NCBI GenBank assembly: GCA_900767875.1 | Contig: CAAGAT010000017.1 | Location: forward strand, 1 to 64,000 | Length of the DNA: 64,000 nucleotides | Direction: 5' to 3' | Source: an uncultured Sutterella sp. | GTDB taxonomy: Bacteria; Pseudomonadota; Gammaproteobacteria; Burkholderiales; Burkholderiaceae_F | Part shown: positions 35,060 through 44,324 of the stretch, one piece after another | Layout: each line of letters starts with the position of its first letter | Numbering within the stretch: position 1 is the stretch's first letter | Position numbers and translations under genes: made by a program | Notes under the pieces: model-generated | Database searches by the model: none | What the model was told of the DNA's origin: nothing | What the model saw: only the letters and a program-made list of their open reading frames with translations

Positions 35060-35200
35060 ATGGCTACCAAGCGTACCTACCAACCTTCCAAGACCAAGCG
35101 TGCCCGCACGCACGGCTTCCTCGTCCGCTCCCGTACCAAGGGCGGTCGCGCTGTTCTGGCCCGTCGCCGTCGCAAGGGCCGTCACGTTCTGGCTCTCTAA
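35060..35200 (+). CDS. rpmH: 50S ribosomal protein L34
   Basis: A 46-residue, very basic ribosomal protein. It reads MATKRTYQPSKTKRARTHGF and ends RRRRKGRHVLAL, closely matching L34. Begins the rpmH-rnpA-yidD-yidC series. Confidence 0.97.
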   Translation: MATKRTYQPSKTKRARTHGFLVRSRTKGGRAVLARRRRKGRHVLAL

Positions 35201-35233
35201 GCTGCCGCAAAACGCAGCCGTAGGGTGAGCCAA

Positions 35234-35692
35234 ATGACGCCCGGGCTTTGCGCAAAAAAGTTTCCGAAATCGGCTCGTATTCTGAGCTCGGAGGATTTTG
35301 GGACGATTTTGCGCGCTCAAGGGCCCGGAAGCATCCGACTCGGACGCGACTCCGTAAGCTTGTGCGCTCAGGCGTGCGAGAGTGCGGGTCTCGTCCGTTT
35401 TGGTTTTACGGTCGGAAAGAAAAACGTCAGACGCTCGGTCGACCGAGCCCTCGTCAAGCGCATCATGCGCGAGTGTGCCCGGCAGGCTCTGCCGGAAATG
35501 CGCCGTCGCTGTGCCGAAAAGGGAATCGGGCTGGACATCAGTCTGCGCTACCGCACTGCCCTGCTCGTTCGCGGGGAAACGACGGTGGCCGCGGCCAAGG
35601 CAACGGTGCGCCGCAGCACGGATCTGGCCATCGCCGCGCTTTTCAAAAAACTCAAAACGCTTGAGCTCGGCACTGGGAGCGAAAAATGCTGA
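35234..35692 (+). CDS. rnpA: Ribonuclease P protein component
   Basis: A 152-residue RNase P protein that helps the RNA subunit trim tRNA 5' leaders. It has FGFTVGKKNVRRSVDRALVKRIMRE, the RNR motif region of RnpA. The ATG at 35234 is preferred, with GGGTGA upstream; GTG nine bases earlier is possible. It overlaps yidD by seven bases. Confidence 0.93.
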   Translation: MTPGLCAKKFPKSARILSSEDFGTILRAQGPGSIRLGRDSVSLCAQACESAGLVRFGFTVGKKNVRRSVDRALVKRIMRECARQALPEMRRRCAEKGIGLDISLRYRTALLVRGETTVAAAKATVRRSTDLAIAALFKKLKTLELGTGSEKC

Positions 35693-35952
35693 AACGCTTT
35701 TTCATCGCCCTGGTCCGGCTCTACCAGCTCACGTTTTCGCCGTGGGTGGGGCATCAGTGCCGGTTCATTCCGACCTGCTCCAACTACTCGATTGAGGCTT
35801 TTGAAAAGCACGGGGCCCTCAAGGGGCTTTGGATGACGATCACCCGCCTGGCGCGTTGCCATCCCTTCGGGGGAAGCGGCTACGATCCGGTTCCCGGAAA
35901 GTTCCGCTGGCGCTGCTGGTGTCACGACGCCGCCGCACATCGACCGAAGTAA
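35686..35952 (+). CDS. yidD: Membrane protein insertion efficiency factor
   Basis: An 88-residue YidD, with an amphipathic N-terminus and the conserved cysteine-rich CRFIPTCSNYSIEAFEKHG and HPFGGSGYDPVP. Assists insertion of membrane proteins alongside YidC, encoded next. Confidence 0.94.
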   Translation: MLKRFFIALVRLYQLTFSPWVGHQCRFIPTCSNYSIEAFEKHGALKGLWMTITRLARCHPFGGSGYDPVPGKFRWRCWCHDAAAHRPK

Positions 35953-35992
35953 AGTTTCGTCTGATTCGGACAACAAAAAGATTGGACCTGAT

Positions 35993-37735
35993 ATGGGAAG
36001 CGATTTTCAACGTACCCTCATGTGGGTGATTCTGGTGGCCTCCTGCTTCATGCTGTGGGACAACTGGAACGTCTACAACGGAAAGCCCTCGTTTTTTGGA
36101 GAACCCGCCGTCACGCAGACCGAACAGACGGCCGCCGCCAAGGCCGACTCTGCCGCCGGCGTGCCCGATGTCGCTCAAAGCGGCGCCGAGGCCGTGGCCA
36201 AGGGCATGATCGACACCTCCAAGCCCGTGGACGTGAGCAACGACATGCTCAAGCTCACGATCGACGAAGTTGGTGCCGTGGTGACGCACGCCGTGCTGCT
36301 CAAGGAGCACCAGCAGTCGGACTGGACCGAAGTGGGCATCGCTGGCATGATCCTGGGCAAGGAACAGAAGACCCGTCCCAACATCGAACTGCTGACCGTC
36401 TCGCCAAAGAGCGTCTATGTGGCGCAGACGGGCTTTATCGGCGGTGAGTTCCCCAATCACAAGTCCTCCTTCAAGTACGTCGGCACCAAGACCGAAAAGC
36501 GCATGGACGAAGAGCTCGGCCGCGAGGTCAACGTCTACACGGCCGCCTTTGAAAGCACGGTCGGCAAGGTGACGGTGCGCCGCACCTATGTGCTCTCCGA
36601 CGGCCGCTACTCGGTGACCGTTCGCAACGAGTTCAAGAACAACGGCGAGACGGCCGTCAAGCCGTCCGTGTACTACCAGCTCACCCGCGACGGCAACAAG
36701 CCCGAGGGCCAGAGCACCTTCTACTACACGTACACGGGTCCGGCGATTTACACGGCCGAGGATAAGTTCCAGAAGATCTCGTTTGACGACATCAGCGACA
36801 AGGCCGGCCACGTGGCCAAGACCGACAACGGCTGGATTGCGATGATTCAGCACTACTTCATCTCGGCCTGGACCGACGTGCGCGGTCAGGACGGCAAGAA
36901 GGAGCGCGAGTTCTACACGGCCAAGCTCGATCAGAACCTGTACGCCGTCGGCTCGATCATCAAGCTCGGCACGGTCGAACCGCAAAAGTCCGTGAGCACC
37001 GCCGCCACGCTTTACGTCGGTCCCCAGGACCAGAACCGTCTGTCGTACCTGGCCGACGGCCTCGATCTGGTGGTCGACTACGGCTGGCTCACGTTCCTGG
37101 CCAAGCCCATCTACTCGATCCTGAACTTCATGTTTGGTCTGTGCGGCAACTGGGGTTGGTCGATCGTGCTGCTGACGGTTCTCGTCAAGCTCATCCTCTA
37201 CCCGATTTCCGCGGCCGGCTACAAGTCCATGGCCCGCATGAAGGAAGTCACGCCCCGCATGAAGGCTCTGCAGGAGCAGTACGCCGACGACAAGCAGCGT
37301 CTGCAGCAGGCAATGATGGAGCTGTACCGCAAGGAAAAGATCAACCCCGTGGGCGGCTGCCTGCCGATCCTGCTACAGATCCCGGTGTTCCTGGCTCTGT
37401 ACTGGGTGCTTCTGGCCTCCGTGGAACTGCGTGACTCGGCCTGGCTCGGCTGGGTGAGCGATCTGGCCAGTCCCGATCCTTGGTTCATTCTGCCGGCCGT
37501 CATGATGATCACGATGTTCCTGCAGATCAAGCTCAACCCGACGCCGACCGATCCGATGCAGGCCCGCATGATGGTGATCATGCCCCTCGTGTTCGGTGTG
37601 ATGTTCTTCTTCTTCCCAGCCGGCCTGGTGCTGTACTGGCTCACCAACAACGTGCTCTCGATCGCACAGCAGTGGTACGTCAACAAGCAGATTGCCGCCG
37701 AGCGTGAAAAGCGCCTCAAGGCCGTCAATCACTAA
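35993..37735 (+). CDS. yidC: Membrane protein insertase YidC
   Basis: A 580-residue Oxa1-family insertase. N-terminal transmembrane anchor (MWVILVASCFMLWDNW), a large periplasmic beta-sandwich (about 60-340), then the conserved core with five transmembrane segments, including the hydrophilic-groove arginine in the SAAGYKSMARMKEV region and the C1/C2 loops. Full Gram-negative length. Ends the rpmH operon. Confidence 0.97.
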   Translation: MGSDFQRTLMWVILVASCFMLWDNWNVYNGKPSFFGEPAVTQTEQTAAAKADSAAGVPDVAQSGAEAVAKGMIDTSKPVDVSNDMLKLTIDEVGAVVTHAVLLKEHQQSDWTEVGIAGMILGKEQKTRPNIELLTVSPKSVYVAQTGFIGGEFPNHKSSFKYVGTKTEKRMDEELGREVNVYTAAFESTVGKVTVRRTYVLSDGRYSVTVRNEFKNNGETAVKPSVYYQLTRDGNKPEGQSTFYYTYTGPAIYTAEDKFQKISFDDISDKAGHVAKTDNGWIAMIQHYFISAWTDVRGQDGKKEREFYTAKLDQNLYAVGSIIKLGTVEPQKSVSTAATLYVGPQDQNRLSYLADGLDLVVDYGWLTFLAKPIYSILNFMFGLCGNWGWSIVLLTVLVKLILYPISAAGYKSMARMKEVTPRMKALQEQYADDKQRLQQAMMELYRKEKINPVGGCLPILLQIPVFLALYWVLLASVELRDSAWLGWVSDLASPDPWFILPAVMMITMFLQIKLNPTPTDPMQARMMVIMPLVFGVMFFFFPAGLVLYWLTNNVLSIAQQWYVNKQIAAEREKRLKAVNH

Positions 37736-37761
37736 GCGCGGCGCTTGAGAAAGCGCAGCAC

Positions 37762-37795
37762 AAAAAAGGGACTCCCAAAAAGAGTCCCTTTTTTT
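37762..37795 (+). terminator. Bidirectional terminator between yidC and mnmE
   Basis: Stem AAAAAGGGACTC / GAGTCCCTTTTT with loop CCAAAAA; T-rich on both strands, serving both converging genes. Confidence 0.92.
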
Positions 37796-37839
37796 GCGCC
37801 CGGCCGATCAAACGCACCGGCCGCAGATTCGCGGTTGCG

Positions 37840-39216
37840 TTATTTGCCGATGCAGAACTTGGAGAAAATCATCCCCAAAAGGTCGTCGGACGAGGTTTGC
37901 CCCACGATCTCGCCCAGGGCGTTGCCGGCCAGACGCAGCTCTTCGGCGGCAATGTCCAAGCCCACCGAACGGCCGACGGCGCCCCCCGACAAAACCGCCA
38001 GGTGCTCGGCGCCGCGGGCCAGACAATCGAGGTGGCGCGTGCGGGCCAGAAAGTCCCCCTCCTCGCTTTCGGTTTCACCGGCAATGGCTTTAAGACGCGC
38101 GACGAGCGCCTCGATGCCCTCCCCCGTTTTGGCCGACAGGCGGATGTCTTCGCCCTCTTCGAGCTGCTGCGCGCCGGGCAGATCGATCTTATTGAAGACG
38201 TGCACGAACTGAACGCCCTCGCGCAGACGCGGCAGGATGAGCGACATGGCCTCTTGCTGCTCGGGCGACTCGCTCTGATCGGCGCTTTTCAAAAGCAATA
38301 CGATGTCGGCGTTTTCCACCGCCTGCAGCGTGCGCTCGATGCCGATGCGCTCGACCTTGTCGTCGGTTTGGTGCACCCCCGCGGTGTCGATGAGGTTGAC
38401 GGCCAGACCGTCGATCTGAATCGTGTGCGAGATGCGGTCGCGGGTGGTGCCCGGCACGTCCGTGACGATGGCCACGTCCTCGCAGGACAGGGCATTCATC
38501 AGGGAGCTCTTGCCGACGTTGGGGGCGCCGGCCAACACCACCGTCAGGCCCTCGCGCAGGACCTTGCCGCGCATGGCCGCGTTTTGCAGCTGCGTGAGTT
38601 TGGTGGCGATGGAGGCCACTCGTTCGTTGACGTGACCGTTTTCGATAAAGTCGATTTCCTCTTCGGGAAAGTCGATGGTCGCCTCAATGTAGGCGCGCAG
38701 TTCCACGAGGTCGGCATTGAGTTCGTGCACACGCTTGGAGAACTCACCCTGCAGCGAGCGGGCGGCGGCACGCACGGCCGCGCTCGACTTGGCTTCGATG
38801 AGGTCGGCCACGGCTTCAGCCTGCGCCAGGTCCATGCGGTTGTTCAAAAAGGCGCGTTTGGTGAATTCGCCCGGCTCGGCCGTGCGCAGTCCCGTGGGCT
38901 TGCCCGCCGCCAGACACCGCTCGAGAATCATCTGCTGCAGCGCCGGTCCCCCGTGCGCCTGGATTTCCAGCACGTCCTCACCCGTGTACGAGGCCGGTGC
39001 CTTGAAGTAAAGCACGATGGTGCGGTCAATCAGACTGCCGTCGGCCTCCCGAACGGGCAGCAGGTGCGCATGACGCGGCAGCAGAACCTTTTCGGGAAAT
39101 AAAACATGTGAAATATCGTTCAAATCTTTTTGCAAGCCGGAAATGCGGACGACGCCGATGCCGCCGCGTCCCGGGGCGCTGCTGCGGGCAATGATCGGAT
39201 CTTTATCGGAAAACAT
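37840..39216 (-). CDS. mnmE: tRNA modification GTPase MnmE
   Basis: A 458-residue potassium-activated GTPase that, with MnmG (encoded at 44.3 kb), makes the aminomethyl modification at U34 of certain tRNAs. N-terminal tetrahydrofolate-binding domain (SSAPGRGGIGVVRISG), G-domain motifs GAPNVGKSSLMNAL, TTRD, DTAG and NKID, and the catalytic C-terminal FCIGK cysteine. Full length. Confidence 0.97.
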   Translation of the reverse strand: MFSDKDPIIARSSAPGRGGIGVVRISGLQKDLNDISHVLFPEKVLLPRHAHLLPVREADGSLIDRTIVLYFKAPASYTGEDVLEIQAHGGPALQQMILERCLAAGKPTGLRTAEPGEFTKRAFLNNRMDLAQAEAVADLIEAKSSAAVRAAARSLQGEFSKRVHELNADLVELRAYIEATIDFPEEEIDFIENGHVNERVASIATKLTQLQNAAMRGKVLREGLTVVLAGAPNVGKSSLMNALSCEDVAIVTDVPGTTRDRISHTIQIDGLAVNLIDTAGVHQTDDKVERIGIERTLQAVENADIVLLLKSADQSESPEQQEAMSLILPRLREGVQFVHVFNKIDLPGAQQLEEGEDIRLSAKTGEGIEALVARLKAIAGETESEEGDFLARTRHLDCLARGAEHLAVLSGGAVGRSVGLDIAAEELRLAGNALGEIVGQTSSDDLLGMIFSKFCIGK

Positions 39217-39302
39217 AAGTCTGCGTGTTGGGTGGAATGGCAGGGGTCTCGGGTATAGTGTGCACCATTGAACGTCTGAGCACGATACCGTTTACCGACA
39301 TT

Positions 39303-39635
39303 ATGAGTCTTCCGCCGAAAAACTCTACCCAAAACGCCGTTGCCGCCGCCGTCTGCGCGGCCATTGTCGCCGTTCTGTGCGTGCCGATCGCCGCTTTCCT
39401 GGCTTCGTTCGGGCAAACCTACAACGAGCGCGCCCTGGTTTACTGCGTGGTGCTGCTCTGGGGGGTGGCCGGCGCCATCGCCGTTTTTTCGCTGACCTGG
39501 CGCAACACGAGTGGGCAAATCTCTGTCGGCCTGATGATCAAGTGGGTGGTGAGCGCCTTTTTGTGGCCCCTGCTGCTGATCTCCTGGCTCGTGGTTGGGC
39601 GCAAGCGCAAAGCCGAGGATGACAAGTCTTCCTGA
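39303..39635 (+). CDS. Small membrane protein of unknown function
   Basis: A 110-residue protein with three hydrophobic segments (about 18-38, 52-72, 83-103) and a charged C-terminus RKRKAEDDKSS. Not recognised. The start is set at MSLPPKN; a longer reading from 39225 lacks a good start context. It is a lone gene between mnmE and thiC and faces thiC with a shared terminator. Confidence 0.5.
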   Translation: MSLPPKNSTQNAVAAAVCAAIVAVLCVPIAAFLASFGQTYNERALVYCVVLLWGVAGAIAVFSLTWRNTSGQISVGLMIKWVVSAFLWPLLLISWLVVGRKRKAEDDKSS

Positions 39636-39655
39636 GCCCCAATCCTTCGCACAAG

Positions 39656-39711
39656 AAAAAGGCCGGAAACGCCGGGGAACCGATTCCCTTGCGTTGTCCG
39701 GCCTTTGTTTT
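39656..39711 (+). terminator. Bidirectional terminator between the membrane protein gene and thiC
   Basis: AAAGGCCGGAAACGC and GCGTTGTCCGGCCTTT arms, T-rich on the plus side (TTTGTTTTT) and also on the minus side (TTTTTC). Confidence 0.8.
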
Positions 39712-39723
39712 TAACGGCCCCGC

Positions 39724-41370
39724 TTACTCGTCAAAGAGGTCTCGGGCAAGTTTCATCGGGCAAAAGCCCGGACCGCACATGCTGCAGAAGTGCGCCTCAC
39801 GGCCGCCGCTACCGCCGAGCGTCTCGTCGTGCATGGCCGCTGCACGCGCCGGATCGACGGATAGATTGAACTGATCATTCCAGCGGAATTCAAAGCGTGC
39901 CGAGCTCATCATCAGATCGCGCAGCGCGGCGCCCGGAATGCCGCGGGCGATGTCGGCCGCGTGCGCCGCAATGCGGAACACCGCCATGCCGTCGCGCACG
40001 TCCCGGGCATCGGGCAGCCCCAGATGTTCCTTGGGGGTGACGTAGCAGAGCATGGCCGTACCGTGCGAGCCGATGATGGCCCCGCCGATGGCCGCCGTGA
40101 CATGGTCGTAGCTTGCGCCGCAGTCGGTCACCAGAGGTCCGAGGGTGTAGAAGGGGGCCTTGTCGCAAAGCTCCTCTTCCTTGATCTGGTTGATCGCGAT
40201 GCCGTTTAAGGAAATATGCCCCGGCCCTTCGATCATGACCTGTACGTCGCGCTTGCCGGCCGCGCGGTTGAGTTCGCCGAGCGTCTTGAGTTCGGCAAAC
40301 TGGGCCGCGTCGTTGCCGTCGTGCAGCGAGCCCGCACGAAGACCGTCGCCCAGCGAGAGCGTGACGTCGTACTTGGCGGCGATGTCGAGAATTTCGTCGA
40401 AGTGATCGTAAAGAAAGTTCTCGCGCTTGTGCTCCTTCATCCAGACGGTGATCAGGCCGCCGCCGCGCGAGACGATGCCCGTCAGACGCGAGCGCGTCAG
40501 AGCCACGTGCGAAGCCAGAACGCCGGCGTGAATCGTCATGTAGTCCACGCCCTGTTCGGCCTGTTCGATCATCACTTCCTTAAAGAGTTCCCAGGACATG
40601 TTCTCGGGCTTTTTGGCGCGCTCGAGCGTCTGGTAAAGCGGAACGGTGCCGACGGGAACCGGGGAGTGGCGAAGGATCATCTCGCGCGTCTCGTAAATGG
40701 ATTTGCCCGTGGACAGATCCATCACGGTGTCGGCGCCGCACAGAAGCGACTCCTGCAGCTTGCCGAGCTCTTCGCGCCAGTCCTTGGAGGATGAGGAGGT
40801 GCCGATGTTTGCGTTGACCTTGGTGGCGAAGTGTTTACTTATCACCATCGGTTCACATTCCGGATGGTGGAAGTTGCACGGAATGACGGCTTCACGGGCG
40901 GCCACGAGTTCGCGCACGCGCTCCGGGGTAAAGAGCGGCGCATCGAGAGCGGGGGCGAGCAGGCGGCTTAACTTTTCGTTGCCGAGACGCTCGACTTCCT
41001 GCTTGACGAGGTCACGGCACAGGTTTTCACGCGTGGCAACATACGCCATTTCCGGCGTGACGATACCGGCACGGGCGGCGGCAAGCTGTGTAGGAGAACC
41101 TGTCTGCGGACGGTTGCGCTTGACGGGTAGCGCGTCGTCGGGGCCGTTTTCACCAAAGGGGCCGGTGACGTCGGTGAGGTAGATGGCCGGCTGCTTGTGG
41201 CCGCCGAACGCCTCAGGCGTCGACTCGAGCTGGATGCGGCGGAAGGGAACCTTTTCGCCGTGCGCCGAGGTTTGATAGGAGCGCTCGCCGGGTAGACGCC
41301 CTTTGAACAGTAGGGACTGAGACTTTTGGGTTTCCGACTGAATCGGCACGGAATGCACTTTATTCGTCAT
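39724..41370 (-). CDS. thiC: Phosphomethylpyrimidine synthase
   Basis: A 548-residue radical SAM enzyme that turns aminoimidazole ribotide into the pyrimidine of thiamine. It carries the C-terminal cluster motif CSMCGPGFCPMKL and the conserved stretches NANIGTSSSSKDWREELGK and VDYMTIHAGVL. No thi-box riboswitch is evident upstream. The ATG at 41370 is used; a TTG four codons earlier is possible. Confidence 0.96.
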   Translation of the reverse strand: MTNKVHSVPIQSETQKSQSLLFKGRLPGERSYQTSAHGEKVPFRRIQLESTPEAFGGHKQPAIYLTDVTGPFGENGPDDALPVKRNRPQTGSPTQLAAARAGIVTPEMAYVATRENLCRDLVKQEVERLGNEKLSRLLAPALDAPLFTPERVRELVAAREAVIPCNFHHPECEPMVISKHFATKVNANIGTSSSSKDWREELGKLQESLLCGADTVMDLSTGKSIYETREMILRHSPVPVGTVPLYQTLERAKKPENMSWELFKEVMIEQAEQGVDYMTIHAGVLASHVALTRSRLTGIVSRGGGLITVWMKEHKRENFLYDHFDEILDIAAKYDVTLSLGDGLRAGSLHDGNDAAQFAELKTLGELNRAAGKRDVQVMIEGPGHISLNGIAINQIKEEELCDKAPFYTLGPLVTDCGASYDHVTAAIGGAIIGSHGTAMLCYVTPKEHLGLPDARDVRDGMAVFRIAAHAADIARGIPGAALRDLMMSSARFEFRWNDQFNLSVDPARAAAMHDETLGGSGGREAHFCSMCGPGFCPMKLARDLFDE

Positions 41371-41516
41371 GGGGTCACACAAAGAAGGATGGAACCGACT
41401 GATTTTGTCAGGTATTGGAGCAGTTTAACGGAAGGGAGTAGGTGAAAAGATGTGTGAACCTGTGAAATTCAACTAACCAATTGATATTAAAAGAAAATAT
41501 CAAAGCTTCGCCATGA

Positions 41517-42132
41517 TGTTTCACGTGAAACATAGTGAGCATGAAGAGAAGCTCTTGCATCAATTCTCAATGTTCCACGTGAAATAGTCAGCGGGTATTC
41601 GTCGTGTCGGTTGGAATGTTTCACGTGGAACAAGAAGAACAGGCGAAGATCTGAGTAAGGGGAAGCGAGTGTGGGTGATGGGTCCGATTTGAAAGAGGGG
41701 GTGTTTTGTTTCACGTGGAACATGAGGGGCTCAAAGTGGAGGGAATGGTTTCACGTGGAACATTTCATGGGGTGAGTTTGGACGGTAGTGCGTGAGGTAC
41801 GTGCTGTGAATTGGCGATGATGTTTTACGTGAAATAAACCAAGATGTTCCGGCGGAGTTTTGAAGCTGAGGTCGGAGAGGAAATTGGAGGATGAGAAGTC
41901 GTACGGGTGATTGTTGGAAAGAGGGAGAGTCGGGAGGTTGGATAGGGATGGAGGTGTTCCACGTGAAACGTTTGCCTTGTCAGTCGAACCGAGAGAAGGG
42001 CAACGATGTCGGGGGAGGGTTTTGAAAGGTGGTGGAGGGGCGGGGCAGAGGTGTTATTGAAATGGGCGTCGAGGATGAGAGACGAGAGGAGTGAGTTTGA
42101 ATTGCCGTGGAGGGAGTGTTTCACGTGAAACA
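41517..42132. repeat. parS: parS array: eight ParB-binding sites
   Basis: Eight copies of the ParB target TGTTTCACGTGAAACA or near variants, all with the CACGTG (or TACGTG) core: 41517-41532 (perfect palindrome), 41571-41586, 41617-41632, 41707-41722, 41747-41762, 41821-41836, 41955-41970 and 42117-42132 (perfect). The stretch 41371-42431 has no gene. ParB, encoded at 48.5 kb, would load here. A ninth site is at 44053-44068, beyond an IS remnant. Confidence 0.95.
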
Positions 42133-42431
42133 ACGCGACCGGGATGAGATCGACTTCGTGAGGATGTCGGTATTTGTCAAGGCACTTCATTTTTCCCGTG
42201 GGGGGGTCGACGGGGTTGCTAATGTAATCTCTCGCGGGGCTCTGCTCCGGGGCTTCGCTCCCCTGGGATATTGAGAAAACATAAAATGGGTTTGGATTGA
42301 TAAACTCCGCAGCGCGGCACAGGGAGGGATCTTAATGACCGTAAACGCAAAGGGGTGGTCTCGTGCGGTTGTGCGAGGCCATTCTCTTATGCGGTTCCGG
42401 CCACGGTTGTCACCGATCTGTCCGGGGGCAA

Positions 42432-43970
42432 TCACTGGCTGCCGGCGGGCACAAATTGCTTGATTTGCCTGCTGATCCACCGTTCCGGGTTCTTGGCCCG
42501 CTCGGCTTCGAGCACTTGCTGGCGCTTGCGGCACACAGCGACGTCCACCCAAAGGTGACGGTCGGCGGGCGTCACGTTATTGACGCTGCTGTGCGCCCAT
42601 TTGTGGTTGTACTTCGCGGCAAAGGCAGCCAATACCTTCTTGCAGTGCTCTAAGCTCTTGTACTTGCGCTTTCCCATGAATCCGGCGTACTTCATCATCT
42701 TGAACAAGGACTCGATGTAGGGGTTGTCATCGCTCACTCGCGGCCGGCTGCGCGGAACCTCAGTACCGCGCTCGTTGAGCAGTCTCAAGGTTTGCGCGGA
42801 CTTCATGGCAGCGCCGTTGTCTGAGTGCAGTACAAGGGGGATGTGCCGCTGGTCAAACGCCGCCTGCAGAAAAGTCACCGCGTTCTCGGCGGTCTCGGCT
42901 TCAAAGGCATTGCAGTGCACCCGAGAGCGGCTGTATACGTCCACGACGGCAAACACGTAGTAAAAACGCGTGGCGTGCTGCGCGTCGCGCATGTACGTGA
43001 TGTCCTAGGCCCACACTTGATTGGGGAGGAGGCTTCGTAACTGCTCGGCTTGTGGCGTGATATGGGCGTGCGCGTTCCGTTGCGACGCTTGTTGGCTTTG
43101 TTCTCGCACAGGATGCGGTACAGCGTGGATTCGGACCCGTGGTACTCCCCCTGTCAAGCAGCTCGTAATAGGCGTGGCGAACACTCATGTCGACGACGTC
43201 CGGCTCATTGAGACGGTCACAGATTCGCTCGCGTTCTTCATCCGGAATTCGCCGCGGTTTCGCCCCGGGTTTGCGCATCAGTCGGTCATCTTTGGAGTCT
43301 TCGTCCTTGGCCCACTTGGTGTACGTGCTCGGAGTAATGCCCGGCACCTCGCTGGCCTTGACCACGCGCGCACCGCCCGCTACGGCTTCTTGGATCAGCT
43401 CAACGGCTTCGGGGCGATCTTGGGGGTTGATCAACTTGCCGTGTCCCCCCCCCAGATCCTCCGTGCTTTTTTTGATAGCACCAGCAACGACGCGGCTTCG
43501 GCCAGCGCCTTTTCCTTGCGTTCGAGCTCTTTGTCCTGATGTTTGGTGGTCTCGTTGAGTTCGGAAACCTTCTGGATGAGTTCTTTTTCGTGCACCCGTG
43601 TCGGGCTTGCCAAAACGACGACGTCGTTGTTTTCGACAAGCCAGGCGCTGAACTCTTTGATTTCCTCGATCGTGACTCCGTTGGTTCGGCAGAACTTGCC
43701 GGTGTCGGTTGAGTCCATCCCGACGAAGCGGCAGTAGCCTTCGGCCGCGAGGGCGGAGCGCAGGTTCATCCCGCGCGGCAGTGGCGGGAAGTCATTGCTC
43801 GGTGCGCTCTTCTCCTACTTGTCGGAGGAGCGAAACGGCTTGAGCCATCGGAACAGGCAGCTCTGCACCACGCCATATTCCTTCGAGGCCTCCGTGACGG
43901 TGATCTCGTGGGCCAGGATGCGGCTGACGATTTGGTTTCTCTTTTCAACAGGGTATGGCCATCAAAAGTC
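42432..43970 (-). pseudogene. IS3-family transposase remnant (orfA and orfB, broken)
   Basis: On the minus strand the orfA frame (PYPVEKRNQIVSRIL...EYGVVQSCLFRWLK) runs from about 43960, has a premature TAG at 43815-43817 and continues to LLVLSKKA, where an A7 run (AAAAAAAG) is the programmed -1 frameshift site into orfB. orfB (INPQDRPEAVELIQEAV) then has a one-base deletion in a G/C run at 43147-43151, a second frameshift near 43023-43026, and a TAG at 43005-43007 in place of the tryptophan of VWAWDITYM. The DDE residues remain: DITYM, VLHSDNG, NPYIESLF. It is therefore dead in situ. Its inverted repeats could not be defined. Confidence 0.85.
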
Positions 43971-44052
43971 TCTCTTCGCTCTTCTAATTGGCAGATTTGA
44001 AGTATTTTGCCACGGAGGGATGTTCCGGTTTAAAGAAAAAAATAGGAGAGCA

Positions 44053-44068
44053 TGTTTCACGTGAAACA
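44053..44068. repeat. parS: parS site nine
   Basis: TGTTTCACGTGAAACA, a perfect palindromic ParB site, alone on the far side of the IS3 remnant and 257 bases before mnmG. The rest of the 43971-44324 gap, including a T9 run, holds nothing else recognisable. Confidence 0.95.
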
Positions 44069-44324
44069 GAGAGGTTGGAGTGGAATGCTTTGGGGGTGGT
44101 GGTTGCAGCGGGAAGGAGGGGCAAGAGAAAGGTGGTGAGATTTTTTTTTGAAGATTTTCGGAAAATCGATGCGCGGCACAGAACGGTAAAAGTAAAATTT
44201 GCAAAGCCAAAAGAAAAGAATGAATTGCCTCTGAAGAGAGTGAAACGGCAATTTGTTCCGTCAGTGTTTCTCAAAGAAGCGGATGCGGATCGGTTGGAGA
44301 TCGTCGGGTCCGCTGCAAATCAAA

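Noticed and set aside
41371..41516. TPP (thi-box) riboswitch before thiC
   Set aside because: The minus-strand leader lacks the CTGAGA core and the matching downstream arm. A stray GAACCTG lies on the wrong strand.
41825..42190. Small open frames in the parS region
   Set aside because: They are low-complexity translations of G-rich spacer with no ribosome site or family resemblance, and they run across parS sites.
42187..42431. Terminal inverted repeat of the IS3-family element
   Set aside because: No convincing pair of TG...CA ends with matching arms could be found by eye on the two sides, so the element borders are left undefined.
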